The notes beneath the pieces were generated by a model that saw only the letters and a list, made by a program, of their open reading frames with translations, searched no databases and was not told the DNA's origin. The translations under genes and the position numbers were made by a program. From positions 36,665,790-36,729,789 of the forward strand of contig OY482849.1 in NCBI GenBank assembly GCA_960531495.1: DNA of 64,000 nt, in the 5' to 3' direction. Source of the stretch: Zeus faber (taxonomy: Eukaryota > Chordata > Actinopteri > Zeiformes > Zeidae). This document shows, in pieces, positions 35,870 through 48,420 of this stretch (its first letter is position 1; every line of letters begins with the position of its first letter).

Positions 35870-38800
35870 AGGTTGGTATTATGTCGCGGCGCCTCCAAGC
35901 AGCGGAAGGAGCCCCGAAGCCCCCCTGAACTCCGCAGCCCTGTGGACACCCTATGGCTGCAGGAAAGCCCTGGGTACCCTGCCCTGCAGCCACAGAAGAC
36001 CCCCAGGCCCCCAGAGAAGCCAGAGGGCCGTGAAGTAACCCCCACGCCCAGTCCCGAGGAGCATGACCCAGTCCCAGGGAGCACGAGGAGACCCCACACC
36101 CCAGGGGCGCACACATACAGCCAACCCCTGGGTGCAGGCACAAGACGCAGCCGCCGGCACAGAACCCGGGTCACGGGCGCAAGGCACAGACCGCAGGCCC
36201 GGATCCCGGCCCCATGGCGACAGACCAAAACCCCGCCCGAGCCGCCTGCCCCACGGGTGAGCCGGCAGGACCCCCATGCCCACCCATGCCCCGCACAAGG
36301 GGGAGTCCCGCCCTATCACAGCCGACCAAAACCCCCGCCCGGCGTGAGTGCCAAGTGCCCATAAACGTAGCAGCGTGTGCCCAGCGCGAGGTACCTCGAT
36401 GTTACACCCCCCCCGCCAATGCCGGCAGGCTGCCAGGTATATAGGCCCTCCGCCACCCCCAGCACCCGGGGCGCCCGCCGTAGAGAAGCCGCGCCGCAGA
36501 AGCAAAAGGCCAACAGCTGCCCCCCACACCAACAATGGCAAACAGTCCCCCCAGGGGCCCAGGAAGGCACCCAGCAGCGCTCTCCGTAGCCCCGCCAGGT
36601 CACAGCACATCCCCAGCCACCAGGCGCAAGCCGTCAGGACCGGAGGGGGGACCAGCCAGGCTGGGGGGGGGGGCCCACCCGACCGTCCCCTGGCCAACCA
36701 CGCCCCCACACCGACCTGCCAGCAACCGGCCACCCTGGAAAAGTCCCAGTGCTCAATGTGTGCTGTTGGTGATTGCAGTTAATATTGCGGGGTTGGGGGT
36801 GCGAGTCCTTCAGGCAAGTCGAACCCGAATCACTTGCACCCCTCCTGTCCCGCAGACCCTGGTCAGATGGAGTGTTGTTCGGAATAGGATTGATGTCACC
36901 ATGTCGGGTATCTCCGCGCCCCCATCAGGCCCCTGGTCAGCCCCCAGCCACCGAGCATGCGGACTACGGAACAGATGGCGGCAGACGGCACCCCCACCCA
37001 CAGCCCGACCCCCAAGCGACGAGCGCCCCACGCACCGAGAGCGTCAGAGGGCAGGTACCTCAGCTGCCCGGTGTGATGACAGGAGACCGCCCCCCAGGAA
37101 GGAGGCCACCTGGTTAGCCCTGCGCCTATCACAGCCAGCCAGGTTCAGGATTCGGGTTGACAGGACCAGACAAAACGCCTAACCAGACCCGGCACAACGG
37201 GCCACCCCCCCACATGATGCAGAAGGACACACAAGCCCAGCCACCCTGCCCACAGGGCAGACAACTCGAGCGGCGCGCCGACCACGGGGCCGAGACCCGA
37301 ACCAGCGACCCACACCTCCCGCCCCCAACCCAAGCCCCAGAACCCACAACCACGCCCCAAACCAACACACAGACGCCAGCTGCAGGTACTCCCCCCGCCC
37401 CCACCCCCGGAGACAGGCCAGCTCAACTCAGGTAAAGGAGCGGGCGCCACCACCCAGACCACCCAACTCCCCCGTGGGGCCCTGGGGTCCCCCAAGAACA
37501 CAGGCCCACACACCACGGATGTACCCAGAGCCGCCCAGGCGTCCACCCAACCGCGGAGCCCAGGCAGACCAGGAGGAACCCCACATGCCCCAAAGCACAA
37601 GGACATTGCACCGACTTAGGAAGACTCAAGTATTAATGGATGGAGTTATGTCAGTGATAAAAGTAGCCCATATTTCATTAAATGAATCAACATTGTTTTG
37701 GGATATTGCCCATAGTTTTTCCATCAAGATGTAATCTATTAATAACTGCAACCATTGCGATATGGTGAGATTATCTATATTTTTCCAATTGAGTAATATT
37801 ATTTTCTTGGCAATTGTTAAAGAGATCAAAATGGGTTGGTGGTGTTTCAGTGGTGGGTCGACTGAGGAGAGGTCACCGAGGAGACATACAGACGAGGAGA
37901 CTGGAACGTTGTGACCCAGAAGGGTTGATAGCTTCTTGGTGATGTTTGTCCAGAATGCTAGGATAGGTGGGCCGAGCCAGAAGGCATGAAAGTAGTCATC
38001 TCTGGTATCAAGGGAACAGGGAGAGCAAACGTCTTCATCCACAAAACCCATTTTGAACATGTTGCGTCATATGAGCTCTGTGCAGAGTTGCATTTTGGAG
38101 TTGCGGGTCATAGAAAAGGTGTTGTTGCAAATGAGCTTCCACAGGTTGATATCGGTGGGAACAGCAAGGTCTCTTTCACATTCCATGGTAGGTAAAGATA
38201 AAGTGTCATCAGTTTTTAATAAAAGTTTGTTTATTCTGGAAAAGGGATTTTTTTAAATGACCAATATGAGTAAGATGTTCAGTCAACGCAGGTGGGTTGT
38301 AGGATGTTATTCGTCAATTTAACTAACTTTTAGACTTTTTTGGTGTTTTGTGGTTGAAGGAATTGAAGGAAGCCTTTGGGTATACCTTTGGATTGAGGTT
38401 GGGAAGGACATCAGTGAATTGTTTTCAAAAATGTTTTCCAGATGAGTCATTCCTTGTCTTTTCCAAGACCTGAAGATTATTGGTCTGTTTTTAACCAGAA
38501 AATCTGGGTTGTGCCCGATTGGAGTACATTTGTTTGCAGATAGAGTGTGACCACTGGGTTTGAGGAAGCTCTACCAGGCTGACAGAGTGGTTGTGATGAA
38601 TGGGTTTTTAAAGCATGTTTCCTTATTGATTGAGTGAGGAATGATAGATCACATATTGATAACTCCTGATATTCTGTTTGTTCAATGTCTCTCCATCCAT
38701 GACCCAGTTGTTGCTCTGGTTGTAACCATTGAGTTATAATTGAAGATGGTTTGCTAGATAGTTGTATCTCAAGTTTGGGGCTGCTAGGCCTCCACAGTCT

Positions 38801-41060
38801 TTGTTTTTCTGTAGTGTTCCTAGTTTAATTCTCGGTTTCTTGTATTTCCAATATAATTTAGTTGATAATTGAGTCTAGAGTATTAAACCAATGTAGTGTT
38901 GGTTGCAATGGGGTCATTAAATTTATCGTTTATTTTTGGTAGTATATTCATTTTCACTGCTGCTATCCTACCAATTAGTGAGATGGGTAAGTTGTTACAT
39001 TGAAGGAGGTCTTCTTCAATGGATTTGAACAATGGAGTAAAGTTAAGTGAAAACAAATCTGACAGACTGGTGGAGATGTCAAAACCAAGGTATCTAATGT
39101 TGCCTGTTGTGATGGTTAAGGGAAGTTTCTGGGTTACACCATTGCAGTCCCCCCCACTGAGTGGTAAGACCGTGGTTTTAGTCCAATTTATTGAAAAGTC
39201 TGAGATAGCTGAGAATTTAGATATACGATTAAACACTTCCGGTAGGGATGATATTGGGTTCCATACGTGCAACAAGATATTGTCGGCATACAAACTGATT
39301 TTGTGAATAAAGTTCCCTGTTTTTATACATATACGATATTACTGTTTGACAGATGGCGCCGCCAGGGGTTCAATAAAGATGGTGAATAGTAAATTGGAGA
39401 GCGGACATCCTTGTCTTGTGCCGCGTTGTAGAGTGAAACGCTGTGAAGTGTAACCATTGGTGATGACAGAAGCAGATGGAGAGTTGTACAGGAGTGTGAT
39501 CCATTGAATGAGTGACTCTCCAAAAGAATTTGTTGAGGATTGAAAAGAGATCAACTGTCAAATGCTTTTTCTGCATCTAAAGAAGCAATAACAGTATTTT
39601 AGTTGTTCCTTTGAGATATGCTGATCAGACTGAATAAACGGCGCATGTTGCTAGATGAGTGTCTGCCTTTGACAAAGCCTGTTTGGTCTGGGTGAATTAT
39701 AAATGGAATTACTTTTTTAATTCTGTCGGTTAGTGTTTTACGAATCATCTTTAAATCACAATCACCAATATAACTGGAGGTGAGGGTTGGGTCCTTATTG
39801 GGTTTGAGCAAAATCGAAAGGAGAGTAGTATTCATGTGTGGAGGCAGGTTGACTTGACCTCTGTAACCATTCTGATGATGGGGATATAAGTGGCCAGAAG
39901 TGTTTATAGAATTCCACTGGGTAGCCATCTGATCCAGGTGACTTATTGTTGGGCATAGAGAGGAGAGCTTTCCTGTGTTGTTCCAGAGTAAGTGGTTGAT
40001 CTAATGCACCTCTGTGGAAGGTCTAGGGAGGTCAATATAATCAAGGAACGAGTGAAAGTTTGATATATTTGATTCATTATCTGAGTGATATAGCTTATTT
40101 TAAAAGTCTCTGAATATGTTATTGATGTCTTGCTATATGTGTATGTTATTCTACCCTGTGGATCTTTGATGGCTGTAGTAAGTGTTATTTCTCCATCGCG
40201 TTTTAATTGATTGGCAAGAAATTTACCTGATTTGTCATTGAATTCAAAATAATTTGCTCTTGTTCATTGTATGAGGAATCGTGTATTTTAATGGATGATA
40301 TTATCAAGTTGAGATGGAATTGTCCGGATCTCATTTCGGATTTGCTCAGTGGGTGAGTGGGCTTGTTGGGAGTGCAAGTCTTTTAATTGTTGCTTGAGTT
40401 TATTTTGGTATTTATTTTTCTTGTGAGTGGAGAATGAAATAATACTACCTCTTAGAGCTGCCCTAGCTGTTTCCCAGAGTAAGGATGGTGATATTTCTGT
40501 ACAGTCCTTCAGTTCTATGATGGAAGTCCATTCTCTGGCAAACAAATGGTTAAATCCTTTTTGTCAGAAGTGAGGCCTTAAACCGCCACCTGCTGGGAGG
40601 GTTCATTTAGGGTTGGTTTAATTTATGAGCTTGAAACTAATCGGGCCGTGATCAGAGATTACAATAGGGTGGATTTCAGGATTAGTGATTTTGGGCATTA
40701 GAGAGTTACTGTCAAGGGAAAATGGATTCTATAAGAAGCTTTAGTGGGTGGTGAATAATAAGTGAACTCTCTAGAATGTGGATAATTTGATCTCCAACAA
40801 TCGGCAAGAGCAAGATCACTCATATATTGTTTTATAGTGTCCTTAGAAGTCAGAGATAATGTATTGTGAAAGAAATTTGTGTCGTCCTCATTGGGGCCAT
40901 AAATATTTGCTATGTTCTTTTGATGTTACATAAAATTCTGTTAATCATTATGTAAACATTACATGTTCTGGGTCTGATATTGTGTTTTTTTGCAGATATG
41001 GGATACTTTTATCTATATGGATCAATATAGAAACATCTCGGCCAGTCTAACTGTGTGTCG
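35870..41060 (-). mobile_element. L1-clade LINE, degraded, with long G-rich 3' region
   Basis: Minus strand. Endonuclease remnant at about 41045-40600 (IANIYGPNEDDTNFF, then YMSDLALADCWR). Linker/RT pieces: LLWETARAALRGSIISFSTH (about 40480), LLSILLKPNKDPTLTSSYIG and DQTGFVKGRHSSSNMRRLF (39830-39640), SFGESLIQWITLLYNSP and FTLQRGTRQGCPLSNLLFTI (39520-39390), MYADNILLHVW (near 39290), LPISLIGRIAAVKMNILPKI (about 38980). The C-terminal part (38060-37626) ends ITDITPSINT and a stop. Several frame breaks. From 37620 to about 35870 the strand is extremely G-rich without ORF2 sequence, most simply the element's 3'UTR, as L1 3'UTRs are often G-rich; that extent is inferred. Confidence 0.75.
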
Positions 41061-41374
41061 GCCATCTTGGATAGATGTTATCATGTTTTTATCTTCATTG
41101 TGATGTAATATCTTTGAGATGGGAGGAGCCTGGAAGGGCCCCGCCCTGACGTCATAGATGATGTCACTTTACAATCAAGCGATGACTGATTTGATTGACG
41201 TCAACGTTGAGATGAACATGTAGGTGACAAATAAACCCCGCCCCGCTCTGACGCCATAGACGCTAAAAAGGACGTCTTCACTGTTGTGACGTCACCACCC
41301 CGCCCACTTTGTGCGAAGTGAAAATGTTTTGAAATTAGAATTTTTTTGATGACATTTTATCTTTTGTTGTTGTC

Positions 41375-42240
41375 GCGTGCTTCCGGTTCCCCGCCCCCCG
41401 CCTCGAGCCTCCTTTCGTAGCGCGAGAGCGTTGGATCCGCGACGTCAACACCGCCGCCATCTTGGTAAGGTCTTTAAGCTGTCAGCAGCGCTGACGGAAG
41501 TAGAAGTGTCAAGATTCAAGATTCAAGAGGTTATTTGTCACATACTCATAATATTCTCATACTTCTCATGGTTTTCTAATAATTTTCTTTCCAATTCTAT
41601 TTCAAGAAATGTGCCAACGGCATTCCTAATAATATTCACATTCTATTTCGAAAAACATTGCAATGGCATTTCTTATACTTGTAATTACATGTTTTTCCAA
41701 ACGAGATGTCATTTGTTCCAATCTTTGGGTAGACTGCCAGAGACCGTAGCAACATGGCGGCCGGCTGACGCACCGCCAGTCCCCGGTTCCCCCGCTCCGA
41801 GCTCCTCCTTCAGTCTCCCTCCGCCGCTGCGGCCATTTTGCTGCGGAGCTTCGACGGAGCGTCCACCAGAGGATCCCGCCACCCGATCCCGGTCCCGGCC
41901 CCGACCCCGGTGCTGATCCCGGTGCCGCAACAAAGGTGATTACCGCGACCGTTCTGCTTATTCTCCGGGGCGTCGCTCCCCGTGTGGGGGCTGCGGGGCT
42001 CAGCGGGCTGACGCCTCAGTGAGAGCTGGGCTGAGGAGAGCGGAGCCCGGGGAGAGCGGCGCCCGCAGCTCGCCGTCCGCTCCCCGGCTGGAACCCACCG
42101 GCCCGGGTCCTCCGGGGCCGGGCCCGGGGGGGCCCCAGGGGCCGGGGCCCAGGCCCCAGGGGCCGGAGCCCGGACCCCAGAGGCCGGGACCCGGACCCCA
42201 GAGGCCGGGACCCGGACCGGGTCTCGAACATCAGAGTTGA
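41375..42240 (+). promoter_or_regulatory. CpG island, probable ccdc71 promoter and 5' non-coding exon(s)
   Basis: GC- and CpG-rich block in an AT-rich neighbourhood. It has an ETS-type GCTTCCGGTT (41379-41388), YY1-type GCCGCCATCTTG (41453-41464) directly followed by a donor GTAAGG, a second YY1-like AACATGGCGGC (about 41751), GCGGCCATTTTG (41829-41840), and another donor CAAAG|GTGATT at 41936. No coding frame starts here. Vertebrate CCDC71 has its coding sequence in one exon behind a non-coding first exon, so this island is the best candidate for that exon, about 12 kb upstream of 53800. Short GGCCGGGACCCGGACCCC repeats occur at 42130-42225. Confidence 0.5.
41508..41730 (-). mobile_element. 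Rex1-like LINE tail inside the CpG island
   Basis: Starts with TCAAGATTCAAGATTCAAGA and TATTTGTCACATAC, the reverse complement of the Rex1-like 3' end seen at 34560-34600. The rest is AT-rich and less similar. It separates the two YY1-bearing promoter blocks. Confidence 0.5.
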
Positions 42241-42379
42241 ATGTTTTTTAACGATACAAAGCGAAAAAAGAGAGCGAGTAGAGGGAGGGGGCGCGCGGCT
42301 TTTAAACTGACTGATGAATGGAAACAGATTAATCAGATATTTGTAATCATTTGTCACTAGTTTGATTTTAACACCAGTC

Positions 42380-44775
42380 CCAGTATTCCTATTGTGATGA
42401 GTACTATAACTAATCTGATCTCATCTGATCTGAACTATAACTAACCTGATCTGATCTATTACTAACCCTAATCTAATTTGATCTATAACTAATCTGATCT
42501 ATAATTGACCTGATCTATAACTAACCTGATCTAATCTGACCTGTAACTAATCTAATCTGATCTATAAACAACCTGATCTAATCTGATCTGTAATTGACCT
42601 GATCTATAAATAACCTTATCTAATCTGACCTGTAACTAATCTAATCTGATCTATAAACAACCTGATCTAATCTGATCTGTAATTGACCTGATCTATAACT
42701 AACCTGATCTTATTTTATCTATAACTAACTTGATCTAATCTGATCTATAACTAACCTGATCTGATCTAAAACACACCCCGATCTAATCTAATGTGATCTG
42801 TAACTAACTTGATCTAATCTCATGTATAACTAATCTGATCCGTAATTAACCTAATCGGATCTATAACTAACCTGATCTGATCTATAACTAACCCGATCAA
42901 ATCGAATCTGATCTATAACTAACCTGAACTAACCCAGATCTATAACTAATCTGATCTAAACTAATCTGATCTAATCTGATTTATAACTAACCTGATCTAA
43001 TCTAATTTTTATCTATTACTAACTTGGTGTAATATTATCTGATCTATAACTAACCTAATCTGATCTATAAGTAACCTGATCAAATCTAATCTGATCCAAA
43101 ATTAACCTAATCTGATCTATAACTAACCTGATGGATCTATAACTAACCTGATCAAATCTAATCTGATCCAAAATTAACCTAATCTGATCTATAACTAACC
43201 TGATGGGATCTATAACTAACCTGATCAAATCTGATATGTAACTAACCTGATGTAATCTGATCTGTTACTAACTTGATGTAATCTCAACTATAACTAACCT
43301 GATCTAATCTCATCTATAAATATTCTGATGTAATCTGATCTATAACTAACCCAAACGGATCTATAACTAACCAGATCTAATCTGATCTATTACTAACCTG
43401 ATCTAATCTTACATTTCACTGCATATATGTATGGAAGTATGTATATGTATGTGACAAATAAAAATCTTGAATAATCTGATCCAAAATTAACCTAATCTGA
43501 TCTATAACTAACCTGATCGGATCTATAACTAACCTGATCGGATCTAATCTCATCTATAACTAACATGATGCAATCACATGTGATATAACTAATCTAATAA
43601 AATCTGATCTATAACTAATCTGATCTATAACAAACCTGATCAGATCTGATATGTAACTAACCTCATGTAATCTGATCTGTAACTAACTTGATGGAATCTC
43701 AACTATAACTAACCTGATCTAATCTCATCTATAAATATCCTGATGTAATCTGATCTATAACTAACCTGATCTAATCTAATCTGATCAATAACTAACCTGA
43801 TCTAATCTGATCTGTAACGAACCTGATCTAATCTGCTATATTACTAACTTTATCTAATCTGTTATATAACTAACCCAATCTAATCTGATATATAACTAAC
43901 CAGATCTAATGTAATCTGATTGATAACTAACATGATCTCATCGAATCTGATCTGTAATTTACCTGATCTAATCTGATCTATAACTAACCTAATCTGATTT
44001 GATCTATTACTAACCTGATCTGATCTAATATGATCTATAACTAACATGATCTGTAACTGACCCGATCTAATCTAATCTGATCTATAACTAACCTGATCTA
44101 GTCTAATTTGATATATAACTAACCTTATCCAATGTGATCCATAACTAACCTGATCTAATCTAATGTGATCTATAACTAACTGCGATCTAATGGCATGTAT
44201 AACTAACCTGACTTAATCGAACCTGATCCAAAATTAACCTAATCTGATCGATAACTAACCTGATGTGATCTATAACTAACCAGATTTAATCAAATCTGAT
44301 CTTTAACTAACCTGAACTAACCCAGATTTATAAATAACCTGATCTTATCTGATCTATAACTAACCGTATCTAATCTGAACTGATATATTGCTAACCTGAT
44401 CTAATGTGATCTATATTTAACCTGATCTAATCGAATCTGTTCTATAATTGACCTGATCTGATCTCTTACTAACCTGATGTAATCTGATCTATAACTAATC
44501 TGATCTGATCTGTAACTAAACTGATCTGATCTTATCTGATATATAGTTTACCTAATCTGATCTATAACTAACCTGATCTATTTGGATCTATAACTAACCA
44601 GATTTAATCTGATCTCTAACTAACCTCATCTAATCCAATCTGATCTATTACTAACCTGATATGATCCGATCTATAACTAACATGATGTGATCTAATCTGA
44701 TCTATGACTAACCTTATATATAACTAACCTGATATAATGGAATCTGATCTACTACTAACCTGATATTATGTAATC
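42380..44775. repeat. CTGATCTATAACTAAC satellite
   Basis: About 2.4 kb of degenerate units, AACCTGATCTAATCTGATCT followed by ATAACT. A 62-bp LINE tail is inserted at 43411-43472. Confidence 0.92.
43411..43472 (+). mobile_element. 62-bp extremely truncated Rex1-like LINE insertion
   Basis: Identical over 62 bp to 34524-34585, from ACATTTCACTGCATATATG to AAAATCTTGAAT, then the satellite resumes. Only the last part of the 3'UTR and the tail were inserted. An AATCT on both sides may be the target duplication, though the satellite itself also contains it. Confidence 0.85.
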
Positions 44776-45116
44776 GAAATAAGTCATGTACAAGGGGCAA
44801 TAAAGGTACAAATTAATTTTCTCTGTTTTTTGGCATCATCTCGGGACTCCGCCTCTTCCTGTCTTCTGAATCTGCACTGATACACTCACTGAGCACCTTA
44901 TTAGGAACACCTGTACACCTACTTATTCATGCAGTTATCTAATCAGTCAGGGGGTCAGAAGCTTCAGGTAATGTTCACATCAACCATCAGAATGGGGAAA
45001 CAATGTGATGTCAGTGTTTTCCATCGTGGTGGGATTGGTGGTGCCAGACAGGATGGTTTGAGTGTTTCTTTAACTGTTGATCTGGGATTTTCACGCACAA
45101 CAGTCTCTAGAGTTTA

Positions 45117-45574
45117 GAAAGAAAGAAAGAAGAAACAGTCTTTATTAGTCACGCAACACAACACACCACACTACAACACATGCTTGCACACACACACACA
45201 CATGCACATGCTTTGATGGTGCCGGTGAAATGGCTCCTCTGCTTTTGACCCATCCTGGCTTGTCCTTCCTCCGGGGGCACAGCCAGGAGCAGTGGGCAGC
45301 GTACGTGGACGCGCCCGGGGACCAGGTGATGAGTGTCCATCGCTGGTCAGACGATGATGGGTGCATGTTTTTGAGGGGGGTCCTTACTGACGTGAGGTGG
45401 AGGAAACCCCATGTGAGCACGGGGAGAACATGCAAACTCCACACACAAAGGCTCTTATTTGGGAGATAACCCGCCGGAGCACGGTGCCAACAGCGCCCCA
45501 GGCGGGAATCGAACCCAGGACCTTCTTGCTGTGAGGCAGCAGTGCAATGCACTGCGCCACCATGCCACCAAAAT
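45117..45574 (-). mobile_element. tRNA-derived SINE, copy 3, inside the Tc1 element
   Basis: Minus strand: GTGGCATGGTGGCGCAGTGC (A box), GGGTTCGATTCCCGCC (B box), shared body, 3' end AATAAAGACTGTTTCTTC with a TTTC-repeat tail. Flanked by GTTTA at 45112-45116 and 45575-45579, a 5-bp target duplication that restores the transposase reading TCTAGAGTTTACCCAGAATG. Confidence 0.88.
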
Positions 45575-45713
45575 GTTTACCCAGAATGGTGCAAACAAAA
45601 AATCCACTGAGCGGCAGTTCTAAGGATGGAAACGGCTTGTTGATGAGAGAGGTCAATGGAGAACGGTCAGACTGGTTGGAGCTGACAGAAGCTCTGGTCA
45701 GAGGCTACGGTCA

Positions 45714-46512
45714 AGATTCAAGATTCAAGATTCAAGATTTTTATTTGTCACATACATATACATACTTTCATACATATATGCAGTGAAATGTAATGCAACG
45801 CACCCGGTGATAACACACAATATGTCCTAGGAAAAAATAAAAAATAAAATAAAAAGTAGAAAATTCCTTTCTAATAGACCGACTAACTGACTCCTAAAAC
45901 GTAATACAGTAAGTGGAATACTTATAGAATAAGATAAAAAATATATAGAATAAAATACAATAAAAAATAAATTGAAATAAAATGGAATAGATAGAAGGAA
46001 TATGCCTATGTATATACAGATATGTGCATTTAAAGTGGCATGTGAATTAAAGTGGCATGTGAATGTGAATAGAGTGAGGTAGTGTTTGGGATAATACAGC
46101 ACAGTATACAACAGTACGGCGCAGCAATACGGCATCACGAACAACCCTGAACAGTGATACAGTATGCGGTACAGTATGCTACATAGAGTACAGTAGGTAG
46201 TGGAGCCTAGTGCATGGCTCAGTTAGGACCCCTGGTGAGGTCAGCGTTGACAGTTCTAATGGCTTGAGGGAAGAAACTCCGTCTCAGTCTCTCTGTTCTC
46301 GCTGTGTGACTGCGGAGGCGCTTGCCTGACCGCAGCAGCTGAAACAGTCCGTTGTTGGGGTGATGAGGATCCTTCATGATCCTACGGGCTCTGCTACTAC
46401 ACCTCCTGGTGTATAACTCCTGCAGGGAGGGGAGGGTAGTTCCAGTGGTACGTTCAGCTGAACGCACCACCCTCTGCAGGGCCCGCCTGTCCTGGGCAGT
46501 ACAGTTCCCACA
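45714..46512 (-). mobile_element. 5'-truncated Rex1-like LINE inside the Tc1 element
   Basis: About 800 bp, reverse complement of 33790-34600. Flanked by GGTCA at 45709-45713 and 46513-46517. On the minus strand the C-terminal coding part is open from about 46512 to 46219 (NCTAQDRRALQRVVRSAERT to NADLTRGPN), showing the family's normal C-terminus. Confidence 0.9.
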
Positions 46513-47223
46513 GGTCACTCAGATAACCACTCTGTAGACTGTGGTGAGCAGAAAAACAATGTCAGAATGCACAACACGTGGAACCTTGAGGCAGATGGAC
46601 TACAACAGCAGAAGACCACGTCGGGTTCCACTTCTGTCAGCCAAGAACAGAAAGCTGAGGCTGTAGTTGGCGCAGGCTCACCAAAACTGGATAGTTGAAG
46701 ACTGGACAAACGTAGCCTGATCTGATCAATCTCTATTTCCGCTGAGGCACACAGATGGTAGGGTCAAAATTTGGGTCAACAGCATGAATCCATGGACCCA
46801 ACCTGCCTTGTGTCAACAGTCCAGGCTGGTGGCAGTGGTGTCATGATGCGGGCACTGTTTTCTTGGCACACTTTTGGGTTATACCAATCAGTCAATCAAT
46901 GCCATAGCCTATTTGAGTATTGTTGCTGACCATGCGCAATCCCTTCATGGCCACAATCGACAATCTTCCAGTGGCTGCTTCCAGCATGATGATGCACTGT
47001 GTCACAAAGCAGAAGTCATCTCAAACCGGTTTCTTGAACATGACAATGAGTTCAGTGTTGTCCAGTGGCCTTCCTGATAGAACAGGAGATTCGCAGAATC
47101 AATGTGCAGCTGACAAATCTGCAGGAACTGTGTGATGCAATCATGTCAACATGGAGCAGAATGTTAAAGGAATGTTTCCAACATCTTGTGGAATCCATTC
47201 CAAGAAGAACCGAGGCTGTTTGA

Positions 47224-47410
47224 GAGCAAAGGGAGGTCCGGCCAGTATTAGTACAGTGTTTCTAATAAAGTGCTCAATGAGTATATATTATATTGATATA
47301 TTATATTTATATATTTTCTCTGTATTGCTGATTCAGCTCATTGAACATGCATTTCTAATGATGAGTGATGTGTAACTAGACAGGAAATTGAAAGAAAATA
47401 TGGATTATAA
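47224..47410 (+). repeat. Tc1 3' end plus flank, duplicated at 48227-48420
   Basis: The last 60 bp of the Tc1 element and about 120 bp of flanking AT-rich sequence reappear about 1 kb downstream. Confidence 0.75.
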
Positions 47411-47484
47411 TATGTTGTGGTTTAATTATTAACCTCCACATGAAAATAAACTGATTCTATGTTATACTAAACCACCAATATTCA

Positions 47485-47861
47485 AGGTACAGCTACTCCT
47501 CACTTAACGACCGAGAGTTCCGTTCCTAGGACCAGGTCGTTACGTGAATTGGTCGATAAGTGAGGATCCGTGTGATTTCACGGTAAGGGGACATGCCGAT
47601 TTTGAACGCTAGTGTAGTGAATACTGACGGACTGCGGGAATGAGACTGAGAACGGTGATGAGATGAGATGTTGACAGTGTGTATATGGTGTATACAGTAT
47701 ATAAAGGGTGACATGCGATGAGATGCTTGACACTGAGACGCCACACATGAAGCGCGCACGCCGCGGTATTGTACGCAGAACACAATACAGACTAATTGGA
47801 GAGCTGGTCATAAGCCTGAATGGTGGTTAAACAGGTAGGTCATTAAGTGAGGTGTACCTGT
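47485..47861. mobile_element. MITE with ACTTAACGACC-type terminal inverted repeats
   Basis: Left end GGTACAGCTACTCCTCACTT, right end (inverted) CAGGTACACCTCACTTAATG. About 375 bp, no coding capacity. Superfamily not determined. Confidence 0.6.
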
Positions 47862-48226
47862 ATATGTATTAAAAAAAAAAACTTAAAAAAAACTTTTAAA
47901 ATGCTATGAGACACAAAAAAGGGAAGTAATAAAATAACAGAACACCCCACAAAGACTGTGATTGGTTCTTTGGAAAACCAACCCCAAAAAGAGAAGCTCC
48001 CTGGAAACAGGACTGTCATTGGTTCCCGACGCTGAACGGGGCAGAACATGTAAATGGAGAAGAGTACGTCTCGCGTATATAAGGAAGTCCAAAAGATTGG
48101 TTAGGGAGCCACTCAAAGTCTCAGTTCAAAGACTCGGTTCTAGTGTTTTTGAGGTCAGAGCAGATAGAAACGTCATCCAGAGATCCAGGCTTTTCACTGG
48201 CCAAGGTCTGGACCTTCTTGGTTAAA

Positions 48227-48420
48227 GAGCAAAGGGAGGTCCCGCCAAGTATAAGTCCAGTGTTCCTAATAGTGCTCAGTGAGTTTATATTATATTGATA
48301 TATTATTATATTTACATATTTTCTCTGTCTTGCTGATTAAGCTAATTTAACATGCTTTTCTTATGGTGAGTGATGTGTAACTAGATACTAAATTGAAAAA
48401 GATGGATTATAATACTAAAA
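48227..48420 (+). repeat. second copy of the Tc1 3' end and flank
   Basis: GAGCAAAGGGAGGTCCCGCC, CTCAGTGAGTTTATATTATA and TGAGTGATGTGTAACTAGA match 47224-47400 with scattered differences. Confidence 0.75.

Larger units (their letters stand above)
44881..47284 (+). mobile_element. Tc1/mariner transposon carrying two later insertions
   Basis: Ends: TACACTCACTGAGCACCTTA and, inverted, GTGCTCAATGAGTATA, with TA at each boundary. Transposase remnants on +: FSRTTVSRV before the first insertion and, from 46519 on, sequence of the known fish Tc1 family (e.g. GCACAGATGGTAGGGTCAAA-like, TTCATGGCCACAATCG, GATTCGCAGAATCAATGTGC). Stops and deletions break it (e.g. the segment before GAACAGGAGATTCGC is missing). 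Without the inserts (45117-45574 and 45714-46512) it is about 1.15 kb, near the normal Tc1 length. Confidence 0.85.

Noticed and set aside
35409-37606. Overlapping Gly/Trp/Pro-rich open frames on both strands
   Set aside because: GC-rich DNA with few stops in any frame; best explained as the L1 3' region.
42019-42357. Pro/Gly-rich frames at the 3' side of the CpG island
   Set aside because: Low-complexity GC-rich sequence with short tandem GGCCGGGACC units and no splice or homology support.
24296-45575. tRNA gene candidates from GGTTCGATTCCC boxes
   Set aside because: The boxes lie in SINE copies with shared 400-bp bodies and target duplications; no cloverleaf gene is present.
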